This document shows, in pieces, positions 46,566-54,896 of a DNA stretch of 64,000 nt (positions are counted from its first letter, which is position 1; each line of letters opens with the position of its first letter). Source of the DNA: Aureimonas altamirensis. GTDB taxonomy: Bacteria > Pseudomonadota > Alphaproteobacteria > Rhizobiales > Rhizobiaceae. Both the position numbers and the translations under genes were made by a program. The notes beneath the pieces are model-generated. The model was not told where the DNA came from, did no database searches, and saw only the letters and a list, made by a program, of their open reading frames with translations. The stretch lies in the NCBI RefSeq assembly GCF_001463885.1, contig NZ_BBWQ01000024.1:122605-186604 (forward strand), written 5' to 3'.

Positions 46566-46809
46566 TCAAGCGCTGAGTTCGATCAGGCCTGTAATCCGCG
46601 CGTACCATTTTTCCGTATCGAAACCGAGCCATGATGGGTGCTGTGTTCTGGCGTACACAGCCGCCCAGCGCGACGGATGCTCTGCCTCGTGGTCAAGCAC
46701 CATCGAATCGCCCGTTGACGGACTTCAACTGAAAACTTGTTCGCTGTTTCTTTCATATTGGCTCCACCTTCTTAGGAGTTGGAGCCTCCGGCAAACCCGG
46801 CGCGGCTCA
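46566..46809 (-). mobile_element. IS3-family insertion sequence remnant (left end plus start of orfA)
   Basis: On the minus strand TGAGCCGCGCCGGGTTTGCC (from 46809) resembles an IS3-family terminal repeat. It is followed by ATG at 46756 and MKETANKFSVEVRQRAIR, then after a one-base deletion near 46703 by MVLDHEAEHPSRWAAV (to 46656), both typical of IS3-type OrfA. After that the frame continues with unrelated residues to a stop at 46566, so the element is truncated and joined to other DNA. It marks the left edge of the defence island. Confidence 0.75.
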
Positions 46810-46861
46810 AACCTGGAATGTGGGATCCTCACCCGAAGGCCGGACCTGTGGTGAGGCCAGG

Positions 46862-48931
46862 CTATTGCTGCCATCCGGCCGCAAGCATGCTCCAGTCAAC
46901 ATCGCGTTCCTCCTTACCGGTCCACACATCCCAGTAAGCCGGATCGTCGGACCTTGGTCGATGATCGTGGTTCAGTTCCCGCATCTCGACAAGAACCGGG
47001 ATCGGCGCTGCCCATCCCAGGAGGATTGCATGCCTAGATGGAAGGCCGGGAAGCTCTTTCAGCAAGCCGCCGATGTTGTCGGGTACCAGCTTCGAGACCA
47101 GTTTCTGATCGGCATCATTGACGATGCGATGAAGTAGGAATGTGTTGCACTGGGCAAGCAGCGTTGGCGAAAGTTCTGACGGCCGCTGCGACGAGACTAG
47201 CAGGCCGAGTCCGAACTTCCGCCCCTCTCGGGAAATACGTTCGAAGATTTCCCGGCAAAGGTCGGCCGCATTCCAGCTCTCCCGGTCAGTTGCGCCAGCG
47301 CCCTTAACGAAGTTGTGAGCCTCCTCCAGCACGAGCACCGTCGGCAGTGACTGGCCAGTATCCCGGCGAAACCGTTGGAGAGCCTCGAAGACGACTCGAG
47401 CCAGCACGGAAACGATGATGTGCACTGTGTCCGAGGGCACGAGCGAAAGGTCGATTACAGCAATGTTGCCGTTTGCGGCGTTGTTTGCGCCGACATAGTC
47501 GTCCAGCCAGTCCTTGAATTCCGGAGGATTGGGGTCGTTCACGACACTTCCAAGGCGGCTATCCGCCAGCATGCCGCGGATCCTCAGTCCGAGGGTAGAA
47601 ACGAAGTTCGCGACGTTTGCCGACTGTCGGGCAGCGAGTCCTTCCAGATGGCTCGCCAGACTGGATACGTCGAATACGAGTGGCGCATCCTCGTGCATGT
47701 GTTCGTCAGCCTGGGCAACGGGAAGGGACGCAAGCAATGCTTCGATAGAAGCGGCAAGTCCTTCCAGATCAGCGGCTGCGAAATCGGTCCAATACCTTCC
47801 TCGATCGAGCTTCTTTCGAATGAGAGCGTCGACCGTTGCCTGGACGTGTCCGACAGCGTCGTGATACGCAACGTCGATCTGACTAGGCCAGACCTCACAA
47901 TCGGTAGACAATGTAGTAAGAATATCACCGAATTTTTTGTTACTTGGAAACCCAGTGTATTCTTGGCGGCCGCTTGCGAGCGCCGATCTTATGGAAGCGC
48001 GATACGATGAGGCCAGCCGCGCAACCTGTGCTTCCGGCGTGATATCTAGCTGCTTGCCGCTCTTAAGCTCTCTTAAGCCCTGCAGGAGCAACGGGCGCTG
48101 GACGGCTGGCTGGGCATGGGAAAGCGTGCTCCATTCCGCACCGTTCCAAAGCCATGCTGGCACCTTGAGTGCCTTTTCCTCTCCTTGAAGGGGAGGCACG
48201 CGGAAAACACGGACGCTGGCCGGGTCATCGGCGAACGCACGACTGTACTCGCCGTTGGGATCCAGGATGATGAACCGGGCGTTCGGCTTTCCTAGCTTGT
48301 CCGACTTTTCTCTTTCGGCGGCAGCCGCATCGATCGACCACCTGATCAGACCCGCCACCGAACAGGATTTCCCGCTTCCCGTGTTTCCCAGCACGGCTAG
48401 GTGGCGACCGAATATCTTGTCCGGATCCACCATGATGTCAGCATCCATCGCGAGTGGTGAGGATCCAATCACCACTCGACGATCCGTGTCACCAGCACCC
48501 ACGATTGCTGCAACCTGATCCGGAGTAGGGATCAGGACCTGATCGCCCACTGATGGAAAAGCCAGTACGCCACGTGAAAGCTCATGCCGCGGCTTTCCCT
48601 CCCGTCCATTGCGAAGAAGCAGTGTGCCGATAGGAGAAACGTTCATCTTTCTTGTCGGGAATGGCAAATCCAGTAGGCCAAGCTCTCTCTGGCCACCGCG
48701 CGGCATTGGTGACTTCATCACACCGATCCAGGTCACATATGCGACAGTTGCGCCGACTTCGTTTGGAAGCAAGACGTAGCTGTTAATCCGTGGGAACGGA
48801 GTGGGGATCCCGGTATTCAACGCGATGGCCTGTGGGGCCTCTCCACCCAGTGACACAACGATCTCGGCGGGTGAGACAATCTCAACGGTACCGATGACAA
48901 GATCCGACAAGGCCTGGATTGGATAGCTCAC
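46862..48931 (-). CDS. HerA-like ATPase of a SIR2-HerA defence pair
   Basis: A 689-residue FtsK/HerA-clade ATPase. An N-terminal HAS-type beta-barrel (about 1-150) precedes the ATPase domain: Walker A GNTGSGKS at 182-189, Walker B TVLVLEEAHNF in the last quarter, and the HerA-typical LGLLVSSQRPSELSPTLLAQ. HerA proteins form hexamers; in SIR2-HerA systems they assemble with the NADase and activate it on phage infection. Its start overlaps the SIR2 stop by 4 bp, so the two are made together. It is the last gene of the operon. Confidence 0.92.
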   Translation of the reverse strand: MSYPIQALSDLVIGTVEIVSPAEIVVSLGGEAPQAIALNTGIPTPFPRINSYVLLPNEVGATVAYVTWIGVMKSPMPRGGQRELGLLDLPFPTRKMNVSPIGTLLLRNGREGKPRHELSRGVLAFPSVGDQVLIPTPDQVAAIVGAGDTDRRVVIGSSPLAMDADIMVDPDKIFGRHLAVLGNTGSGKSCSVAGLIRWSIDAAAAEREKSDKLGKPNARFIILDPNGEYSRAFADDPASVRVFRVPPLQGEEKALKVPAWLWNGAEWSTLSHAQPAVQRPLLLQGLRELKSGKQLDITPEAQVARLASSYRASIRSALASGRQEYTGFPSNKKFGDILTTLSTDCEVWPSQIDVAYHDAVGHVQATVDALIRKKLDRGRYWTDFAAADLEGLAASIEALLASLPVAQADEHMHEDAPLVFDVSSLASHLEGLAARQSANVANFVSTLGLRIRGMLADSRLGSVVNDPNPPEFKDWLDDYVGANNAANGNIAVIDLSLVPSDTVHIIVSVLARVVFEALQRFRRDTGQSLPTVLVLEEAHNFVKGAGATDRESWNAADLCREIFERISREGRKFGLGLLVSSQRPSELSPTLLAQCNTFLLHRIVNDADQKLVSKLVPDNIGGLLKELPGLPSRHAILLGWAAPIPVLVEMRELNHDHRPRSDDPAYWDVWTGKEERDVDWSMLAAGWQQ

Positions 48932-50211
48932 TTCGCCGCCTCCTCAGGGGTCGTGACCGCAATTTCCATTGGGCGCTCCTTAAGAAGGGCGGTCATTCTG
49001 GCTGTGATGTAGTCGAGAGCTGGTTTCGGGAGGTAGTTCCGGGTCATCATCTGGAGGTCGCTGAAATGCGTCCCGACTAGCAGTGTCGTCTGCGCTTCGC
49101 GTGTCTTGGACAGAAAGGCTTCAAGTCTATCGCTCACAGATCGCGCAGCGACCACGACATGGGTAGACGGAATGGAGAGCATATCAAAGATCACGCGGTT
49201 TATGTGATCGTCGCCGAAGCCGTAGCCGTAGATGAAGAGAACAGCGTTCGGCCTGCATACGGAGGCCGCGAAATCCCGGAACAATTCGGCGTACGGATAG
49301 TGTGTCGTCTCGAAGTCCTTCGCAGGATTCGGGTAGATCATTACGGTGTCCACTGGTTCAGTGGGAATGCATGTATGGTCCCGTGGCGCACCAAACGGCA
49401 ACCCAAACCGTGAAATCGTTCGACGCGCGTCGTCATAGATCCAGTCCAGCGAGCCGTGAAGCTTCGTGAGGCGCACGACGCCTTCCATAAACCGTGGCTC
49501 TCCGCGGATGCCCGGCGGGTTATAGTGATAGTCGACATCTAGGCGGGATGCCCGAAAGACCGGGTTCAACGCCCCCACGAAACGATCGATTATCCTTATC
49601 CCCGCGAGATCGCACCCGTGTTCGATCAAGCGGTCATAGTTGGTTGTAAAAATGTGTAGCCGCTCACGCGATGCCGTCCGGCTGGCGAAGCTGAGAAGGA
49701 AGGACTGGAGTGCGATCTCCATCTCAATCAAGTGCTTGCCGGCGGCCTTAGCAATGCCGATCTCCGTGTCGAGCAAGGATTCGAGAAAGACACGCATCTG
49801 GCTGTTGATGCGGTTTCGAAGATCGTTTCCGTCGTCAGGATCCGTAATTTCCTGGCCAGAAAGCACTGCCAGCGCGCTTCGAAACTGATCCTCGATGTTT
49901 GCGGATCCTCTGCCCATCTTCTTGGCCATCGTTTCCGCATGCTCGTTAATGTACTTCTCATATGCACCGCCGATTGAGATGGTACCCATGCCTGTCGCGG
50001 TGGATCCGGCGATCTTGCCCACGGCCGTCGTGAAGCCACTTCCAATCAGCAGGTTCAAATGTTCTGCTTGGAAGGTCGCTGAAAGCCAGGGCTCGATTTT
50101 CTTCCTATGCATGGCAATGAATTCCGCCATCGCCCTGTCGTCTGCTGGAACCTCATCACACGAATGAGAGGCGCTTCCAGCCCTGTAGTGATGCTTGCCA
50201 AGCCCTGCCAT
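48928..50211 (-). CDS. SIR2-family NAD-consuming effector of a SIR2-HerA defence pair
   Basis: A 427-residue protein with the SIR2 fold: GSG at 57-59 (LIGSGFTTAV), TTNYD at 189-193 with the NAD-binding Asn191, the catalytic His252 in KLHGSLDW, and GYGFGDDHIN at 329-338. No zinc-binding cysteine cluster of deacetylating sirtuins is visible, as expected for defence NADases. In the known systems SIR2 depletes NAD+ and aborts infection. GGAGGA lies five bases before the ATG at 50211. It is directly upstream of HerA and 27 bp downstream of an unknown gene. Confidence 0.92.
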   Translation of the reverse strand: MAGLGKHHYRAGSASHSCDEVPADDRAMAEFIAMHRKKIEPWLSATFQAEHLNLLIGSGFTTAVGKIAGSTATGMGTISIGGAYEKYINEHAETMAKKMGRGSANIEDQFRSALAVLSGQEITDPDDGNDLRNRINSQMRVFLESLLDTEIGIAKAAGKHLIEMEIALQSFLLSFASRTASRERLHIFTTNYDRLIEHGCDLAGIRIIDRFVGALNPVFRASRLDVDYHYNPPGIRGEPRFMEGVVRLTKLHGSLDWIYDDARRTISRFGLPFGAPRDHTCIPTEPVDTVMIYPNPAKDFETTHYPYAELFRDFAASVCRPNAVLFIYGYGFGDDHINRVIFDMLSIPSTHVVVAARSVSDRLEAFLSKTREAQTTLLVGTHFSDLQMMTRNYLPKPALDYITARMTALLKERPMEIAVTTPEEAAK

Positions 50212-50238
50212 CCCGTCCTCCGAATCACTACCTTTAGT

Positions 50239-51072
50239 TTAGCGGCTGTGCGATATTCGTTGAAGCGAGATGGTGCCACCAAGTATCGGTGGTTTCATTG
50301 TCGAACGCGGAGAGGTCAAGCCCGAATAAATCATCGCTTGCCTCCAAGCCCTCAAGTTGCGCTCGAGCGGGTGGAAATACTGCTGTTCCAGGTCCATCGC
50401 GGCGATAAGCCTTAGAGCCCCATCCAGGCTGTCTATGTCCCGGTGCTTCTCCCCGATGCGACGCGCCATCTGCGGCGGGACACCATATTCATCCAACGCA
50501 AAGAGACCGCTATCGAGGAAGAGGTTTTCTGTCTTGGCCATGAAGAGAGAGTAGTTAGCTTTCGCAGGCACGCCGATTTTACTCAGCACGTCGTTGTAAA
50601 CCGCGTTGATAGCGCTGAGTTGCCGTGGAAACGTGTAAATCACATAGGAGCGAATGAAGCGCAGGGCTGCCTGAACGGCAGCGCTCACGCTGTCTTCTTC
50701 GCGCCTGTGCAGAACCCGGTCTTCAATGAATTCTCTGATTGTTAAATTCGCGAGACTCGAAAGTCGCGCGGATAACTGCTGTCCATTGAAAATCTGGTAG
50801 GCCTTAAGAGATCGACCCTCATCAATGTAGTCGTAGATCAGCTCACAAGTTGCCGATAACTCCATGCCATTCGGCATGCCACGCCAATTGAGAAGTTCGC
50901 GATAGGTTATGTCGCTTCTGATTTGATCAGCGATGAAGCGTTGGGCATCGACTGAGATGTGCCGATTAGCTTTCAGCGTCTCCAGATCCAGTGAAGATTC
51001 GCTCACCGCTGAGTCGATACGATCCTGTGAACCATCACTCAAATCTGCTTCGGGAACCCGCCCGGCGAACAC
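50239..51072 (-). CDS. Uncharacterised protein in the SIR2-HerA operon
   Basis: A 277-residue, largely helical protein of no family I can name. The start is a GTG at 51072, four bases inside an in-frame TAA, with only a weak ribosome site; internal GTG starts are possible. No signal peptide, membrane segment or catalytic motif is seen. The C-terminal part (LFALDEYGVPPQMARRIGEK) is faintly like the end of Ski2-type helicases, so a truncated helicase is one alternative. It lies 27 bp upstream of SIR2 and 29 bp downstream of the protease on the same strand, so co-transcription is likely. Confidence 0.6.
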   Translation of the reverse strand: MFAGRVPEADLSDGSQDRIDSAVSESSLDLETLKANRHISVDAQRFIADQIRSDITYRELLNWRGMPNGMELSATCELIYDYIDEGRSLKAYQIFNGQQLSARLSSLANLTIREFIEDRVLHRREEDSVSAAVQAALRFIRSYVIYTFPRQLSAINAVYNDVLSKIGVPAKANYSLFMAKTENLFLDSGLFALDEYGVPPQMARRIGEKHRDIDSLDGALRLIAAMDLEQQYFHPLERNLRAWRQAMIYSGLTSPRSTMKPPILGGTISLQRISHSR

Positions 51073-51101
51073 GCATTAGAGCTCGCTTCGGCGGGCCCTT
51101 T

Positions 51102-51899
51102 CTATTCCAGATCCGGCACCGGTGATGAAACGTCAGAAGGTTCGTCAACATAGGTGTCGAGCACTTGCTTCAGCACTTGGGCATCATAGACCATGTACCT
51201 CCGATCTCTGGCGTCTGTGATCATGCCGGCGAAACCCATGAACGCGTCGTTTTCGTTGGTCTTGGCTATGAAGAAAACCGGAGCGCCGCTCATTCCATCA
51301 GGGTCGATCGTCTGCTGATCAGCTCGCTCGTCTTGCACCATCGGAATGCGGTTTTCGATGTCCATAAGCTTCGGCTCGTCAACACGAAGATAGAGCTTCA
51401 CCCATCGAGCGGTTGCAAGCCACTTGGTCGGGATGCCTTCTTCATCAAACACGAAGTCGCCATCCCGGGCAAACGTCGGGAAGCCTAGAGCGAAAGTGGC
51501 CTGGATCTGAACTCGGCTTGCGGTCTGAAGATTCACGCCCAGATCCAGATCCAAGAAGAATGGCCGCAGGTCTCGTCCATCGCGTTCATCTGCATATTCG
51601 GCGATGAACAGGTCCTCGAGGTTCTTGTGATCGGCGTGCTCCATCCTCACTCGGCTGATCCGATTTGGTGACAGCCCCAGGTTGCCCTCGACAACTACGG
51701 TGAAATTCTCTGGCTCAACGTTATGATTGGAGGTCCCGAGCTGATGACGGGTGCAAATGCCGAAATTCTTGCCACGGTATCGCACAAGAAAAGCTGTGCC
51801 GGGGGCACTTAGGTCGAATACGTCCTGCCCCTCATTTAGAAAAGAGCTGGAGTAACGAAGCGGCGCAGTCCATCTGGAACTTGTACGAAACCTATCCAA
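51102..51899 (-). CDS. Trypsin-like serine protease domain protein
   Basis: A 265-residue protein with a trypsin-like layout: GTAFLVRYRGKNFGICTRHQ with the probable catalytic His52, an Asp among EDLFIAEYADERD, and DPDGMSGAPVFF with the nucleophile Ser204 in a GxSGxP box. There is no signal peptide, so it acts in the cytoplasm. Intracellular proteases of this type serve as sensors or effectors in several defence systems. It heads the co-directional run that ends in SIR2-HerA; a 258-bp gap separates it from the HEPN-like gene, in which no gene is seen. Confidence 0.78.
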   Translation of the reverse strand: MDRFRTSSRWTAPLRYSSSFLNEGQDVFDLSAPGTAFLVRYRGKNFGICTRHQLGTSNHNVEPENFTVVVEGNLGLSPNRISRVRMEHADHKNLEDLFIAEYADERDGRDLRPFFLDLDLGVNLQTASRVQIQATFALGFPTFARDGDFVFDEEGIPTKWLATARWVKLYLRVDEPKLMDIENRIPMVQDERADQQTIDPDGMSGAPVFFIAKTNENDAFMGFAGMITDARDRRYMVYDAQVLKQVLDTYVDEPSDVSSPVPDLE

Positions 51900-52157
51900 A
51901 TATGATTGAGACGAACCGATAGCTTCATTCGTGCTCTAGTCCAGACATCCATGCCGCCTCCCTGACGCTTCACTGGCGCTCGAACAATGCCCCATCTGGC
52001 CGATGGCGCACCAGCCATGATCGGCCGAGTTTCAACTTAAGGTGGCGCGGCCTTTCGTGTATCCCGAAATAAGATCGGCCAGCGTTACATATAACGACTT
52101 AGCGCCCGTAGCTGTCTTCCGTGTTCTCGTCGCCGCGCTGCGGCGAGCGCAGAGGCG

Positions 52158-52880
52158 CTAGTCGCTCTTCTTCGTCCAGCGCTGGCGCTGCCATTCCCAC
52201 ATGACTTGCTCGTTCGACTGGACCCAGTCGGCAAGCTTTTCAACTTCCGCGATCGCGGTCATAAGCTTGTCCTCGTCGATTTCGATCTTGGGTCCGCTTC
52301 GCAGCGATAGTGGCTGTAAACCTTCATCCTCCTCTTCTTCGGCAGGCTCATACAGTCGGCTGACGAACAGCGGATTGGGATGCTTCTTCAGGGTCTTTCG
52401 ATTGTGAGCGGTTTGAAAGATCACGAAGTCGGTGTTGTGCGCGAAGTTGTTGCGAGCCAGAACCACCTGTTCGATCAGGTCGAAGCGCACGGGACAGGAT
52501 GCGTAGGCTTCGCCCATTACGTGCTCGATGATCTGCCTGTATCCCTCCACTGGACCTGCCTTAAAATGCGCCCTGCGGGCCTTGTCGTCTTTGAATTCGA
52601 TGCAGAGATCGCGCTGCAGCTCTTCGAAATACCCCTTCAGCGTGTCCGCAAGAAGGGAGACGGCGAACAGGCCGACAAGCTCCCGAGCATGCTCAGCCTG
52701 CATGAACTCCTCGACGAACGCCGGCTCCGGGCTGTCGTAGTCGGGGTTGAACGGGGGCGGCTCCCAAGGGGGCACCTCGGCTTCGATTTCCTGCTGCATC
52801 TCATCGAACGGGAGCCGACACTTCGTGTAGAACAGGCGGATCAATGCCGTTCGCTCGCGCATGAAATACGATAGGTCCAT
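52158..52880 (-). CDS. HEPN-like protein with RNNFAH motif
   Basis: A 240-residue predominantly helical protein. The segment RFDLIEQVVLARNNFAHN holds Arg143-x4-His148, the Rx4-6H signature of HEPN ribonucleases, at the start of the last helix of a candidate HEPN bundle (about residues 60-165). An acidic linker (EEEEDEG) and a charged C-terminal helix follow. HEPN proteins are RNases in abortive infection and toxin-antitoxin systems. Its ATG overlaps the stop of the small upstream frame (TGATG), which in turn overlaps the Mrr-like gene. Assignment rests on the motif, not a full fold match. Confidence 0.65.
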   Translation of the reverse strand: MDLSYFMRERTALIRLFYTKCRLPFDEMQQEIEAEVPPWEPPPFNPDYDSPEPAFVEEFMQAEHARELVGLFAVSLLADTLKGYFEELQRDLCIEFKDDKARRAHFKAGPVEGYRQIIEHVMGEAYASCPVRFDLIEQVVLARNNFAHNTDFVIFQTAHNRKTLKKHPNPLFVSRLYEPAEEEEDEGLQPLSLRSGPKIEIDEDKLMTAIAEVEKLADWVQSNEQVMWEWQRQRWTKKSD

Positions 52881-53062
52881 CAGTGTTTGCCTTTCAGGAA
52901 TATTTCCTGCTGGTGCAGAAGCCCGTCGATCTCCTCGAGATCCTAAATGATCTCGTCGACACTCTGCTTGCCTGAACGCTGCAAGAGTTCAGTTTCGCGA
53001 CCGAGACGTTCGATGACCTTCCGAAGGGCGCTACGCGCTGAGAGCCGGGAATAGACTGTCAT
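52880..53062 (-). pseudogene. Small coupled reading frame interrupted by an in-frame amber codon
   Basis: From the ATG at 53062, which overlaps the Mrr-like gene's stop (ATGA), the frame encodes 39 residues (MTVYSRLSARSALRKVIERL...) to a TAG at 52943-52945, then 20 more codons (DLEEIDGLLHQQEIFLKGKH) to a TGA that overlaps the HEPN-like gene's ATG. Both boundary overlaps hold only if the whole 61-codon frame is one gene. It is therefore either a recently broken small helical protein, possibly an antitoxin or adaptor, or one read through at TAG. Confidence 0.6.
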
Positions 53063-53952
53063 GGGAATAGCTCCCGCACCTCGATGAGCGGGCGCCGTTC
53101 TTCTGTGCCCCGCCGGAACTTAGCTGCGATCACCTCGTCGAGCGAGATCCGCCGCCGCAGGGCATCGAACACGTCCATGCCATTAATCAAGATGACGCGT
53201 CGGGCGTTGAAGGCCACTAGGCCCTGTTCGGTAAAGCCGGAAAGCGAGACGAACAGGCCACGCGTGCCCTCGAAACCATCACCCGCTTTCTCCTGGAATG
53301 AGCGTAGTGTGGCAGCATCGGTCTTCGCGTCGGTCCACTTAGCTTCGATCAGGTAGACGGAGCCGCGATGCTCGAAGTTGCCATCGATCTGCTCGCCGAC
53401 GAGCTTGAACGATGCCCGGGCATCTAGCCCCCAGGCATCGAACCACTTCTTGAGGAAGCGCTCGAAGGCATAGCCGCGCGCTTGGGCGGCGTCGTTCATC
53501 GAAGTCAGTACCAGGAATTCCTGTTCGAGGGCCGCAAGTGCGCTCTCGTTCGGCCCCTTCTTCTCTGGAACCGCAGCGGCTGCCGGCTCCGGTTCGTCGA
53601 ATACTGCGGGCAATGGCTTGCCACCCAATCTGGTCACCAACTCGTTCAATCGGGCACGGGCATGGGGCACAGTTTCGGCCTCTCCCTTTCCGAGCCTCTC
53701 GGATTCGCGGACGCTCCAAAGCGCCGTGAGCGCCTTCGTGACATAGGGCGCTGGAGCAATTTCAAGGAACGCACGCAGGCGTTTGCCCTTCGAGCCGCCG
53801 AAAGTCTCGAACCGAGGCTTGTAGATATCGACCCCTACATCGCGGACGAAAAAGGACTGGAATGGGTCATTGCTGAAGTTGAGGACCCAGCCGCTGTACA
53901 TGCCAAACAGCGTATCAATGAGCATCATGTCCGCTGTCGTAAGTTCTGCCAC
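53059..53952 (-). CDS. Mrr-like restriction endonuclease (PD-(D/E)xK)
   Basis: A 297-residue protein from a GTG at 53952; the longer frame to 54183 runs into phage remnant DNA and is not used. The C-terminal nuclease domain shows GYAFERFLKKWF (Glu164), GEQIDGNF (Asp190) and YLIEAKW (Glu203, Lys205), the E...D...ExK set of Mrr-type enzymes. The N-terminal region (LIDTLFGMYSGWVLNFSN) is seen in other defence proteins. It probably cleaves modified or foreign DNA. It is the first gene of a coupled trio with the small frame and the HEPN-like gene. Confidence 0.85.
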   Translation of the reverse strand: MAELTTADMMLIDTLFGMYSGWVLNFSNDPFQSFFVRDVGVDIYKPRFETFGGSKGKRLRAFLEIAPAPYVTKALTALWSVRESERLGKGEAETVPHARARLNELVTRLGGKPLPAVFDEPEPAAAAVPEKKGPNESALAALEQEFLVLTSMNDAAQARGYAFERFLKKWFDAWGLDARASFKLVGEQIDGNFEHRGSVYLIEAKWTDAKTDAATLRSFQEKAGDGFEGTRGLFVSLSGFTEQGLVAFNARRVILINGMDVFDALRRRISLDEVIAAKFRRGTEERRPLIEVRELFP

Positions 53953-54052
53953 CGACTCGCCTCGCCAATTCTTGTGACAGTCAAGATGGCCTGCGTCAGG
54001 TGATCTAGGCAATTGCGGAAACGATAGTATCTTCGTCCGCGCACATTTCCCC

Positions 54053-54079
54053 GCCACCGCGCTTTTTTCTCTCACAAAG
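54053..54079 (+). repeat. Left copy of a direct repeat flanking the phage/Shedu segment
   Basis: A 27-bp sequence beginning GCCACCGCGC, then a T-run and CTCTCACAAAG. It differs from the copy at 56850-56875 by one substitution and a small indel in the T-run. Both copies lie within about 80 bp upstream of phage-like ATGs (54136 and 56912). Confidence 0.8.
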
Positions 54080-54135
54080 GGGGCGCGGAAACTCACGGAA
54101 ATCCTGAGGTTCTGCCCTGCCCGTGTGACCGAGAC

Positions 54136-54515
54136 ATGGCCAAGGCCACACTGAAAGAGCGCATCGTCCGATCGATCCGGCATCCTGCCGGTGGCGATAC
54201 CGTGCGCCGCTTCTGGATGGGCCCGTTCGCTCGACGCAGCCCGTGCAGCGGAACGTCCGGGCAGGCACAGTCGACGTCGAAGCCCGCACTTTGACTGCTA
54301 TCGTCGCGACCAATGCCACGCGGATCATGGACATCCGTGATGGCGACCTCGACGCCTGGATCACCGTCGAGGAACTCGTCCTGATCGAGGGCATGAACTT
54401 CGATCGCGTCGCCAGCGGCATGCAGTTCAGGGCGGCGTACCACCGCTCTGATCGCGGGTGTTACCCGCAACCCACCGCAACCCCTGAAATCATTTCGGGC
54501 CAAATTCATTATTAA
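54136..54515 (+). pseudogene. Frameshifted, truncated phage prohead protease remnant
   Basis: The ATG at 54136 starts MAKATLKERIVRSIRHPAGG; after a one-base shift near 54213 the frame continues as VRAGTVDVEARTLTAIVATN and EELVLIEGMNFDRVASGM, which resembles the N-terminal half of HK97-type prohead proteases. After YHRS it diverges and stops at 54515, so the rest of the protease and any capsid gene are gone. It marks a decayed phage structural module. Confidence 0.6.
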
Positions 54516-54530
54516 ATCAGGGCGCTGACG

Positions 54531-54836
54531 ATGGATAGTCCGACGCCTCCATACCTCGACATGTATCGGAAGAGGCACAAGCGCTCGAAGACGTTCGTGT
54601 CCGGCACCTATCTCGGCGTGCCCATGATGATGCAGACGCAGCCTAGAGAGGTCATCCGCGTCGTCGGCGATCAGGAGGTCATCACGATGCAGACGATCGC
54701 GCTGATCGACTGGGCGGATCTCGCTGCGCCACCTGCGTATGGCGATGCGGTCGTCGTGGGGCCATCGTCGTACCGCGTGCGCACGTATCTTTTGCAGGGC
54801 GACGGCTTTGCCCGGATCGAGCTCGACAACGCCTAG
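54531..54836 (+). CDS. Phage head-tail joining protein-like
   Basis: A 101-residue protein, small and beta-rich, with the pattern of head-closure/head-tail joining proteins: a short N-terminal helix, central beta strands, and AYGDAVVVGPSSYRV near the C-terminus. Position after a prohead protease remnant fits phage gene order. The frame is intact. Assignment is by pattern and context. Confidence 0.55.
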   Translation: MDSPTPPYLDMYRKRHKRSKTFVSGTYLGVPMMMQTQPREVIRVVGDQEVITMQTIALIDWADLAAPPAYGDAVVVGPSSYRVRTYLLQGDGFARIELDNA

Positions 54837-54896
54837 CGGCTTGGCAAAAGGACAGGCGATCAAATAGGGTGCCCACGCAATACTGCCGGGGGCCAA

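Noticed and set aside
46840..46860. Possible attachment-site copy of the tRNA-Arg 3' end near the island's left edge
   Set aside because: Only about eight bases match (acctgtg), too few to support an integrase core site.
48928..50211. SIR2 as part of a short-Argonaute or DSR system
   Set aside because: No Argonaute or APAZ partner is present and the protein is too short for DSR; overlap with HerA defines the system.
52130..52146. Hairpin TCGCCGC/GCGGCGA downstream of the HEPN-like gene as a terminator
   Set aside because: No T-tract follows on the minus strand, so read-through into the protease gene cannot be excluded.
53953..54183. N-terminal extension of the Mrr-like nuclease
   Set aside because: The extra 77 residues are antisense to the phage remnant and lack conservation; the GTG at 53952 gives the expected N-terminus.
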